Source of the DNA: Calliopum simillimum
Lineage: Eukaryota > Arthropoda > Insecta > Diptera > Lauxaniidae
Length of the DNA stretch: 64,000 nt
Direction: 5' to 3'
Assembly: GCA_951812925.1 (NCBI GenBank)
Contig: OX638371.1
Span: forward strand, 47,466,101-47,530,100
How positions within the stretch are numbered: position 1 is the first letter of the stretch; the number at the start of each line of letters is the position of its first letter. Of this stretch, positions 55,024 through 64,000 are shown in pieces. A model generated the notes under the pieces. It saw nothing but the letters and a program-made list of their open reading frames with translations. It ran no database searches and had not been told where the DNA came from. The position numbers were made by a program, and so were the translations under genes.

Positions 55024-56246
55024 AACAAGTAACTATTATATTTATTGACAAAATTTCATTTGTACATTGTTAAATATTGTCTAAAAAATATGAAAAATTT
55101 TTTATTTTTTTTATTTTTAGTTTTAGTTTCCTTTGGCTGCTGTAGAGGGCGTTATCCAAAAATTACTTTTCAAACTGGTAGGACATTTTTCTCCGAATCT
55201 ACTCGACCGAATTTAAAAAACCAAAGAGCATTCGATTACTCATAAAAAATATTAAACAATAAGCCTCTGAAAGTTTTTAAAAATACCCCCCCTTTTTTTA
55301 ACGGGGCATTTTTTGAGGGTAAGTCCCTCAATTTTTTCGAATTTTTCATAAATATTCATACAAAAACTTCAAAATATAAAAAAGTATGAATTTTAGAGGC
55401 TTATTGTATAGTTTTGAGTCTTAAGAATAAAATCCATTTTGAATTTTTTAAAAATCTGTTACAGGAGGTCTACAACATGTCCTACCGTTTAAAAAGTAAC
55501 TTTTGGATGCGCCCTCTACAGCAGCCAAGGGAAACTAAAAATAAAAAAAAAATGTTTTTTTCATATTTTTTAGACAATACTAGCTGGCCTGGTTGCGACT
55601 TCGTTCGCCCATTCCCGATGCCTTTACGTACGAAGTTCCATCCATCTCCATCGTCCCTCTCTTCCAATCACCAAGGTTTTTAAAGATCCATGTATCAACT
55701 TTTGTAATCATAGCTCCCATAGGTACAGAGATATAGCATTTTATATATTTTTTGTATGAAGGGTGCAACTCCCCCTCCTCACCCCCTTCCCCTCCGCCCA
55801 AGTTTTTCAAAGTAAATGGTAGATAGCATATTCATGTATGTGCCAAGTTTTATAACGATATCTGCGATATGTGAAGAAATATAGCATTTTGTGTATTTTT
55901 GAAAAGTGGATGCAATTCTCCTACACCCAATATCCCCCAAGTTTTGCATGGTGAATGGTAGATATGTACATTATGCGTAAGTTCATTAATTTTCATATTC
56001 ATAGCTTGTATAACTATAGAGACATAGAATTTTTTGTATTTTTTTCGTATGGGGGGTGCAACCCCCGTTCCCCTCAGTGGCATCCCACCCCCTTTAGAAC
56101 CTTCTACAGACCACAACAAACAATTTAAAAAAAATGATGTAAATCGGCCTTGTAGTTTCCGCGTTCATAAGCTACATACGGACACCATTTCATTTATATA
56201 TATATAGATTTAACAATCTCCAAAAGAAATTTTGTCAATAAATATA
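55024..56246. mobile_element. Foldback MITE, copy 2, disrupted by a Helitron
   Basis: The left arm (TTTGGCTGCTGTAGAGGGCG near 55,131) and right arm (CGCCCTCTACAGCAGCCAAG near 55,512) correspond to the element at 2,281-2,943. The right arm is cut at 55,579 and resumes at 56,209 (TTAACAATCTCCAAAAGAAA). The outer right end is cut again by a Tc1-like element at the TA at 56,245. Confidence 0.8.
55580..56208 (-). mobile_element. Non-autonomous Helitron, copy 2
   Basis: Read on the minus strand it starts TCTATATATATATAAATGAA and ends AACCAGGCCAGCTAG, flanked by A and T. The uninterrupted version of the insertion site is present in the opposite arm of the same MITE (GTTAAATATTGTC). This shows a clean insertion between A and T without target duplication, as Helitrons do. 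It shares both ends with copy 1 at 23,410 but lacks the nested foldback there. No protein genes. Confidence 0.85.
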
Positions 56247-56684
56247 CAGTGGCTCACAAAAGTGTTCGGAATTTGGAAATTTTTTAGAGAACCATAAAAT
56301 TTTTTAATTACGAATTAATTTTTTTTGAATCACTCTTAACAATTATAACTTGGAAAATATATAGTTTTATTTATTAAAAGAAGCTTTCCTAAAATGTAAC
56401 TAAAAAATGAAAAAAAGAGCTTTTAAACAAATTCCTACTTAAATTCAATACACAAAAGTATTCGGAATTCCAAAAAATATGGCAATATCTTAAACACGAA
56501 ATCAAAGAATAATCCAAAAGTATTGGAGACACTCTCAAACTCACTCAAACTCAACTTACAGTAAGTTTGGGGTAGCTCAGTTCTGTTTTGTCACTTTTTT
56601 TTTTTAAGCGAAAGACTTTGTTTTTTAGAAAAGTAAGATAAGAAGAAAATCAGAAGAAACCACTCTTGAATAAAAAAAGTTTTT

Positions 56685-56755
56685 ATGCTTGAGGACGGAA
56701 AAACCCTTAAGGAGATTGCAAGTGGCGTTGGAAGAAGTATTTCGACTATCCACAG
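56685..56755 (+). pseudogene. Tc1-like transposase, N-terminal piece
   Basis: The frame 'MLEDGKTLKEIASGVGRSIS' followed by TIHS is a helix-turn-helix of the Tc1 type (a 'G.T..EIA...GRS.STI' pattern). It is broken at TIHS by the insertion at 56,756 and continues at 58,430. Confidence 0.7.
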
Positions 56756-58421
56756 TAGGGCGTTTCACGAAAACAACTTTTTTGATTTTTTTCAAACCTT
56801 AAAGCGGATTTGTGTGTATTATGGGATAAAAATAACCCATGAATTTTTTCAGATTTTTTATTGGTCATTTAGAGGTCGCGATATCAACTTTTTAAAAAAA
56901 TGTTTCCAAACTGTAAAAATAAATTGTTTAATACCTGTTTTATTGTTCATAAATAACTCTGACTAACTAAATCACTCACTTTTGAGTCGCTTGGACCCGT
57001 AGAATACGAAAAAAGTCATGAAGATGAAAAAACTAGCAACGCCCTACTGGATAGACCCGTGTATTCAACATAATATCACTGATTTTTTGATATTTTTGTC
57101 AATTAATTGCCTAATTTTGGTAAAAAAAACGTTTTTATTAATTGTGAAAAAGAAACGTCAAAACATATTGAAGAACATATGAAAAGGTAAGTAAATTAAA
57201 TGAGTCATATTCTAAAACAGACATGGTAATTTGCCTGGCACAGTGATGTCTTAAGCTTAAAATTACGATAACTCATGAACGGTGAGTCACACGTTTAATG
57301 TAAAAATATTTGTTTATAGGGAATTACTTGCACTACAATCTACATATGACTTTTTTCAGATGACTTATAGCTTAGCAGATATTTTTATAACAAACCAGAA
57401 ATTTCGAAACAAACCGTTTTTTCAAAAAATATCCAAAACGGTTAGTCCTAGAAAAAAACATTTTCTCGCATTTCATAGAACGTTTAATTCCCTATAAGAA
57501 TCTCTCCGAACTGTTTTTTCGTCCGACCTACCGTTCATGAGATATCGCGTCTTGAAATCATTCAAAATTGAACATTGTACAGTACAATGCATAACACAAT
57601 GTTCAATTTTGAATGATTTCAAGACGCGATATCTCATGAACGGTAAGTCGGACGAAAAAACAGTTCGGAGAGATTCTTATAGGGAATTAAACGTTCTATG
57701 AAATGCGAGAAAATGTTTTTTTCTAGGACTAACCGTTTTGGATATTTTTTGAAAAAACGGTTTGTTTCGAAATTTCTGGTTTGTTATAAAAATATCTGCT
57801 AAGCTATAAGTCATCTGAAAAAAGTCATATGTAGATTGTAGTGCAAGTAATTCCCTATAAACAAATATTTTTACATTAAACGTGTGACTCATCGTTCATG
57901 AGTTATCGTAATTTTAAGCTTAAGACATCACTGTGCCAGGCAAATTACCATGTCTGTTTTAGAATATGACTCATTTAATTTACTTACCTTTTCATATGTT
58001 CTTCAATATGTTTTGACGTTTCTTTTTCACAATTAATAAAAACGTTTTTTTACCAAAATTAGGCAATTAATTGACAAAAATATCAAAAAATCAGTGATAT
58101 TATGTTGAATACACGGGTCTATCCAGTAGGGCGTTGCTAGTTTTTTCATCTTCATGACTTTTTTCGTATTCTACGGGTCCAAGCGACTCAAAAGTGAGTG
58201 ATTTAGTTAGTCAGAGTTATTTATGAACAATAAAACAGGTATTAAACAATTTATTTTTACAGTTTGGAAACATTTTTTTAAAAAGTTGATATCGCGACCT
58301 CTAAATGACCAATAAAAAATCTGAAAAAATTCATGGGTTATTTTTATCCCATACATAATACACACAAATCCGCTTTAAGGTTTGAAAAAAATCAAAAAAG
58401 TTGTTTTCTTGAAACGCCCTA
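56756..58421. mobile_element. hAT-like 1,666-bp palindromic element with 8-bp target duplication
   Basis: ATCCACAG occurs directly before (56,748-56,755) and directly after (58,422-58,429). It fits the hAT target consensus nTnnnnAn. The ends are TAGGGCGTTTCACGAAAAC and its complement, with one mismatch. The whole element is an almost perfect palindrome centred near 57,586, with arms of about 825 bp and a short loop (ACAGTACAATGCATA region). Identical 71-codon frames appear on both strands because of the palindrome and are not evidence of a gene. Internal 'TAGGGCGTTGCTAG' at about 57,038 resembles the end. Confidence 0.88.
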
Positions 58422-58429
58422 ATCCACAG

Positions 58430-58662
58430 CCTTATAGAAAGAAAAAAGTTCCATAAATTACAACGCTATGGTAGGTTATCGAAACTGGGCCTTCGAGATA
58501 GGTCGGATATCATACGAAAAACTAAATATCAACCACGTACTTCAGGAGTGGACATTAATAGAAACCTTACTTAATATAATGGAGTCAACATAAGTGATGA
58601 AACTGATCGGAGGACACTCAGAAATGCTTGTTATAATGGAAGAACTCAACGTTCGATAGTAA
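58430..58662 (+). pseudogene. Tc1-like transposase, continued after the insertion
   Basis: With one copy of ATCCACAG counted, the frame continues directly from the N-terminal piece: 'LIERKKFHKLQRYGRLSKLG', 'LRDRSDIIRKTKYQPRTSGV', a stop, then 'DETDRRTLRNACYNGRTQRS'. This is the second DNA-binding helix region and the start of the linker of a Tc1-like transposase. The stop after 'NRNLT' and a lost catalytic region make it dead. Confidence 0.7.
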
Positions 58663-58680
58663 AAAAAAAAAATTTTTTTT

Positions 58681-59175
58681 TTTTTAATTTAAATAGTGTG
58701 ACAAAATAATTGGACACTGTTATGCAATAATGAGTCAACCCTCAAACAAATTTTTTTCGACTTGTTAATGCAGTTCGATTTTAAATGATTAGAAGTACCT
58801 ATTTTGAAAAAAACCAAACCAATATTTTGTTAATAAGAGGTTGAAAACAACAAAATTTGTTTGACATTTTAATATCATTTGTTCTACGACATCTACACAA
58901 AAACGTAAATATCACACTGTCCAATTATGATATAATAAATTTACAGCCAGCTACCAATAATGGTTGCTTTGTCTGAGCTCGTAAAGTGCGATAACGGAAC
59001 ATGTTTGGATCCAGATTCAAGTCCTCCAAAAGGTGAACACTGGTAAAAATTAGAGTATAAATTATGAAATGATGAAGTGAAATGGAAACCAACCAGGACA
59101 ATTGAAGGAAGCCTCGGAAGAACAAGAAGGAAAATAGAAATGGAGTCGTGGTTGGTTGGTGGGGAACCTTTCAAT
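58681..59175. other. A+T-rich DNA, no gene recognised
   Basis: 'TAGTGTGACAAAATAATTGG' at about 58,695 and, inverted, 'CACACTGTCCAATTATG' at about 58,913 may be ends of a small element. The sequence 58,950-59,160 is less A+T-rich but not recognised. Confidence 0.4.
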
Positions 59176-59179
59176 TTTA

Positions 59180-59395
59180 AAAAATCAATGCAATAGATTT
59201 TTCAATAGCAATAAATTTCAAAAATCATTGCAATAAATTTCAAAAATCAATGCAATAGATTTTTTCAATAGCAATAAATTTCAAAAATCAATGCAATAGA
59301 TTTTGCAATAGCATTTAATTCCAAAAATCAATGCAATGATTTTTTGCATTAGCAATAATGCAATAATGCTCCTGTAATGCATTGAAAAGTAATGA
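59180..59395. repeat. Short tandem repeat 'AAAAATCAATGCAATAGATTTT'
   Basis: About four imperfect units of roughly 40-55 bp share AAAAATCAATGCAATAGATT and 'AATAGCAATAAATTTCA'. No coding potential. Confidence 0.7.
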
Positions 59396-59749
59396 AATTT
59401 GCCCAACTCTGCACAGCCACAGAAATATTTGCTATAAAATTTCACTGATATTTGCCGAAAAAGTTGAAAATTCACCGCCAAGGCCAAAAAATCGTCAATA
59501 TCAATAAAGACCTCACACATTTCATGTTAAATACATTTTTTTAAGATATAATTCTTAAGTTGTAAGCATTTCTTGACTTCGGTGACCTCCAATGAAGTTT
59601 TCCGTAGAATACTTTGTGTAATATTTTAACCCAAATGGGTCAAATAGACCCACAAAAACAAAATGTAATTGGTAAATGTGTTTTAAAAACGGTTCCTTAT
59701 TTGGTTTTATTATGACCTTGGGACACAAGGTTAAAAATTTATGATGTAC

Positions 59750-62700
59750 GATTCACTCCATGTATTTTTGAGATCGTAATTGAATAAAAACCAAGCCATT
59801 TAATGAAAAACCTTGGCTTGATGCGATTTTCATTTTAATAAGATCTCAAAAATATTCGGAATGACGCGTGTGATATCTCAAATTTTTCACCTGGAGTTAA
59901 GGCATAAAAAAACTAATAAGAGTGTGACCTTTAGCCTGGCCAAATATTAAATGCCCTACACTGCAGCATTTTGAAAATTGTGCTTATATGGGAGATGTCA
60001 CGCCCTCTTGTCCGAGTTCACCCAGTTTTTGCTCAGAGCTTGCATTTATAGTTCTTGATGTCTGAGTGAAATTTGGTTGGATTATCTCAAAAAACGGATT
60101 TCATTATAGCGTTTTGATGCTTTTGTTTATATGGGAGTTGCCACGCCCTCTTGTCCGAGTTCGTCAAGTGCGTGCATTTATAGTCCTTAGTATTTGAGTA
60201 AAATTTAGTTGGGTTATCTCAAAAAACTTTTTCAGTGTAGTATTTTTAAACTTTTGCTTATATGGGACGTGCCACGCCCTCTTGTCCGATTTCACCCAGT
60301 TTTCGCTCAGAGCTTGCATTTACAGTTCTTAGAGTCTGAGTAAAATTAAGTTTTATTATCTCCAAAAACCCTTTCAGTATAGGGTTTTGAAGCTTTTGCT
60401 TATATGGGAGGTGCCATGCCCTCTTGTCCGATTTCGCCCAGTTTTTGCTCAGAGCTTGCGCTTACAATTCCTAGTATTTATGTGTATATTGGTTGCATTT
60501 TCGTGAAAAATACTCCTAAAGTTGCATTTTGAATATATATTTTATACGGGCGGTAGGGGGTGTCCATTAGGGTGCAGCAAAATTCAAAAAAAATGAGTGC
60601 ATCAAAAATTATCATAGATTAAGATCTTAGAACAAAGACTGCATACTTAGTTTTGGTCAAAACCCCCGAAAAGATGGCCCGCCCGGGGCTTGAATGAAGG
60701 TCTAAACGACAAAAATCATTGTTTTTTCGTAGTTTTTTTATTTTATCTCAAAAACCACGAAACTATTGGTAGTAATTCATCCTAAACCTTTGAAAAGAAT
60801 TAATTTTCTACATTTTTTGTATTTTTCTCATTGCTCTATAGTGAAGTTTGCCCTATGGAAGTCCCGGAAGAAGTTCAAATTTTTTGATTTAAAAAACGGT
60901 TTTTTTTCCTATAACTCAAGATACAAGAGACACACAAAAACTTTAGACCTCAATAAATGTAGGAAATTTGTTTTCCTATAGTTTTGCTTTGAAATCTTTA
61001 TTCCAAAAGAAAACGGTTTCCCGCTAGAGGCCGAAATTTGTTAAAAATAATTGTATATCATGTAAAAGCGACTTTTTTATGTTTTTGTTTTGAAACATAC
61101 CCAAAATTAGATAAGAAACTAATGGAAAAGTCAAGAGCTTTCAAACGTAGCCTTTAAAGTAGGAATCGGTCGAAATTTCCGCGAGACATGACAGTTTTTA
61201 CATACTTGGTATTTTTTTAAAGTTCTTATTTTGGGTATTTTTGTTTCACAGTGTATTTTGCAGCCACAACTTAAGATTTTTTTATGTTTATTACTTTACG
61301 TTAATAAACAATAAACAGCGCAACTTTTAAGATCAAAAATGTCAAAATCGGTTTGTGGTTTCCTTGCGAATTTCAGCCTGAGAGTTTGGATTTTTTTAAA
61401 TTTTTGTCAAATACGGCTTTTTTTGAGTATGAGCGACTGTATACTCTAAATACCGTAGAAAATGTGTACTATTATATCCAAAAAACTGTAGAAAATATAT
61501 TTTGCCATATTTTGCTCCTGAAAGTCATCTTTCCACAGCTAACAGTTTGTGCCCTAGAGGCCGATTTTTGTGAAAAAAAAATCATATTTTTAGAAATTTT
61601 TATTTTTAAGCGATTCACTCCATGTATTTTTGAGATCGTAATTGAATAAAAACCAAGCCATTTAATGAAAAACCTTGGCTTGATGCGATTTTCATTTTAA
61701 TAAGATCTCAAAAATATTCGGAATGACGCGTGTGATATCTCAAATTTTTCACCTGGAGTTAAGGCATAAAAAAACTAATAAGAGTGTGACCTTTAGCCTG
61801 GCCAAATATTAAATGCCCTACACTGCAGCATTTTGAAAATTGTGCTTATATGGGAGATGTCACGCCCTCTTGTCCGAGTTCACCCAGTTTTTGCTCAGAG
61901 CTTGCATTTATAGTTCTTGATGTCTGAGTGAAATTTGGTTGGATTATCTCAAAAAACGGATTTCATTATAGCGTTTTGATGCTTTTGTTTATATGGGAGT
62001 TGCCACGCCCTCTTGTCCGAGTTCGTCAAGTGCGTGCATTTATAGTCCTTAGTATTTGAGTAAAATTTAGTTGGGTTATCTCAAAAAACTTTTTCAGTGT
62101 AGTATTTTTAAACTTTTGCTTATATGGGACGTGCCACGCCCTCTTGTCCGATTTCACCCAGTTTTCGCTCAGAGCTTGCATTTACAGTTCTTAGAGTCTG
62201 AGTAAAATTAAGTTTTATTATCTCCAAAAACCCTTTCAGTATAGGGTTTTGAAGCTTTTGCTTATATGGGAGGTGCCATGCCCTCTTGTCCGATTTCGCC
62301 CAGTTTTTGCTCAGAGCTTGCGCTTACAATTCCTAGTATTTATGTGTATATTGGTTGCATTTTCGTGAAAAATACTCCTAAAGTTGCATTTTGAATATAT
62401 ATTTTATACGGGCGGTAGGGGGTGTCCATTAGGGTGCAGCAAAATTCAAAAAAAATGAGTGCATCAAAAATTATCATAGATTAAGATCTTAGAACAAAGA
62501 CTGCATACTTAGTTTTGGTCAAAACCCCCGAAAAGATGGCCCGCCCGGGGCTTGAATGAAGGTCTAAACGACAAAAATCATTGTTTTTTCGTAGTTTTTT
62601 TATTTTATCTCAAAAACCACGAAACTATTGGTAGTAATTCATCCTAAACCTTTGAAAAGAATTAATTTTCTACATTTTTTGTATTTTTCTCATTGCTCTA

Positions 62701-63473
62701 TAGTGAAGTTTGCCCTATGGAAGTCCCGGAAGAAGTTCAAATTTTTTGATTTAAAAAACGGTTTTTTTTCCTATAACTCAAGATACAAGAGACACACAAA
62801 AACTTTAGACCTCAATAAATGTAGGAAATTTGTTTTCCTATAGTTTTGCTTTGAAATCTTTATTCCAAAAGAAAACGGTTTCCCGCTAGAGGCCGAAATT
62901 TGTTAAAAATAATTGTATATCATGTAAAAGCGACTTTTTTATGTTTTTGTTTTGAAACATACCCAAAATTAGATAAGAAACTAATGGAAAAGTCAAGAGC
63001 TTTCAAACGTAGCCTTTAAAGTAGGAATCGGTCGAAATTTCCGCGAGACATGACAGTTTTTACATACTTGGTATTTTTTTAAAGTTCTTATTTTGGGTAT
63101 TTTTGTTTCACAGTGTATTTTGCAGCCACAACTTAAGATTTTTTTATGTTTATTACTTTACGTTAATAAACAATAAACAGCGCAACTTTTAAGATCAAAA
63201 ATGTCAAAATCGGTTTGTGGTTTCCTTGCGAATTTCAGCCTGAGAGTTTGGATTTTTTTAAATTTTTGTCAAATACGGCTTTTTTTGAGTATGAGCGACT
63301 GTATACTCTAAATACCGTAGAAAATGTGTACTATTATATCCAAAAAACTGTAGAAAATATATTTTGCCATATTTTGCTCCTGAAAGTCATCTTTCCACAG
63401 CTAACAGTTTGTGCCCTAGAGGCCGATTTTTGTGAAAAAAAAATCATATTTTTAGAAATTTTTATTTTTAAGC
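59750..63473 (+). repeat. Tandem duplication of a 1,862-bp unit
   Basis: Units 59,750-61,611 and 61,612-63,473 both begin GATTCACTCCATGTATTTTT and end 'TTTTTATTTTTAAGC'. I saw no difference between them. Each unit holds an R array (about 59,925-60,570 and 61,787-62,432), then 'GGGTGCAGCAAAATTCAAAA', and 'GTGCCCTAGAGGCCGATTTT' near the end. Frames of 71 and about 98 codons recur in both units and are unlikely to be genes. Confidence 0.9.
59925..60570 (+). repeat. R repeat copies 4 and 5 (in each 1,862-bp unit)
   Basis: This copy opens 'TAGCCTGGCCAAATATTAAA' and 'GCCCTACACTGCAGCA', then has five units with 'GCCACGCCCTCTTGTCCGA'-like boxes, and ends near GGGCGGTAGGGGGTGTCCAT. The same copy recurs at 61,787-62,432. 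It is shorter than the complete copy at 18,735-19,700 and lacks the CAGCCAGCC tail. Confidence 0.75.
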
Positions 63474-64000
63474 GACGTTTTGATGTTTTTGCTTACAAAT
63501 TTTCCAAAAATTTTATAAGGCCACTTAAGAAAAAGTTAAAAGCTTTCAAACGTGGTCTTTGAAAAAGAAATCGGTTAGAATTTACGCAAGATATAAAAGT
63601 TATAAGAGAGAGATATAAGAGTATTTTTTTATTGTGCAGATATGATTTTTGGTTATTTTTTTGTATCACAGAGTATATAAAAACTGTCATATCTCGCGTA
63701 AATTTCAACCAATTTCTATTTTAAAGACTACGTTTGAAAGCTTTAAACCTTATCTTAAATTCTTTACAAAAATTTTGGGAAAATTTGCAAGCAAAACATC
63801 AAAAGGTTGCTTCGAAATTAAAATTTCTAAAAATTCGATTTTTTTTTATTACAAATATCGGCCTCTAGGGCACAAATTGTTAGCTGTGGAAAGATGACTA
63901 TCATAAGCAAAATATAGCAAAATATATTTCCTACAGCTTTTGGGATATAATAGTACACATTTTCTACGGTATTTAGGGTATACAGTCGCTCATACTCAAA
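63280..64000. repeat. Foldback centred near 63,640, right arm cut by the window end
   Basis: 'TTTGAGTATGAGCGACTGTA' near 63,285 is matched by its inverse at the very end of the window. 'CCCTAGAGGCCGATTTTTGT' near 63,415 pairs with 'ATCGGCCTCTAGGGCACAAA' near 63,860. 'AAAGCTTTCAAACGTGGTCT' pairs with 'AAGACTACGTTTGAAAGCTT'. The arms differ at many sites, so this is older than the 1,862-bp tandem duplication. Confidence 0.75.

Larger units (their letters stand above)
56247..58680 (+). mobile_element. Tc1-like transposon, 3' end not identified
   Basis: It begins after TA with CAGTGGCTCACAAAAGTGTT. 'CACAAAAGTATTCGGAATTC' recurs about 195 bp inside, which fits the inverted-repeat/direct-repeat ends of some Tc1-like elements. 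Coding fragments at 56,685-56,755 and 58,430-58,662 belong to the transposase DNA-binding region and are separated by a 1.67-kb palindrome. I did not find the right terminal repeat or any DDE domain. Confidence 0.65.

Noticed and set aside
57282..57892. Identical 71-codon frames on opposite strands
   Set aside because: They come from the two arms of a palindrome. Identity on both strands is structural and gives no sign of coding selection.
60766..62843. Two identical 71-codon frames and two frames of about 98-115 codons starting MWFPCEF
   Set aside because: They lie in a recent tandem duplication of noncoding repeat, have no recognisable domain and low-complexity Phe/Lys composition.

Overview
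This window is strongly A+T-rich, repeat-dense nuclear DNA from an insect, most likely a higher fly (Diptera, Brachycera). The recognisable host-gene pieces (DNAJC2/Zuotin, ICA69, P32/C1QBP, TANGO2, RRP12) read like fly proteins and carry short introns with normal GT/AG ends. The repeats are eukaryotic: Helitron, Tc1/mariner, hAT, pogo/Tc5, non-LTR retrotransposon and many foldback elements. I found no intact host gene, rRNA, recognisable tRNA, operon or CRISPR array. Every coding region I can name is a fragment or is broken.

Layout. (1) 1-5,730: A+T-rich sequence, small foldback elements, a 'GCCACGCCC' tandem-array repeat (called R here) and a 1.4-kb foldback element (family A). (2) 5,733-23,024: a very large, nearly identical inverted repeat. 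The left arm is 5,733-11,757 and the right arm is about 16,093-23,024. Both arms carry DNAJC2 exon 1; only the right arm keeps an ICA69 exon. Between them, 11,758-15,342 is a 3.6-kb block holding pieces of P32, TANGO2 and RRP12. It sits inside a family-A element, flanked by a 5-bp direct repeat and bounded by short imperfect inverted ends. (3) 23,410-30,195: a non-autonomous Helitron with a foldback inside it, a possible retro-inserted segment, and a broken LINE split by about 2 kb of other repeats and by a small foldback. (4) 30,286-51,805: a segmental tandem duplication. Its second copy contains a 3.34-kb unit amplified in tandem, built from a mariner-like transposase fragment, a foldback insertion and long inverted arms. 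Two copies of a decayed gene for an uncharacterised arthropod transposon-type protein lie at 34.1 and 49.3 kb. (5) 51,806-59,750: pogo/Tc5-like fragments, foldbacks, a second Helitron with a verifiable empty site, and a Tc1-like element split by a 1.67-kb hAT-like palindrome with an 8-bp target duplication. (6) 59,750-64,000: an apparently identical 1,862-bp tandem duplication, each unit with an R array, then a foldback arm cut by the window end.

No pathway is encoded. The window shows a layered history of insertion, inverted and tandem duplication, and capture of host-gene fragments. It looks like heterochromatic or possibly sex-linked DNA; that placement is inference only. All similarities were judged by eye and from memory of protein families, so percentages are deliberately not given.
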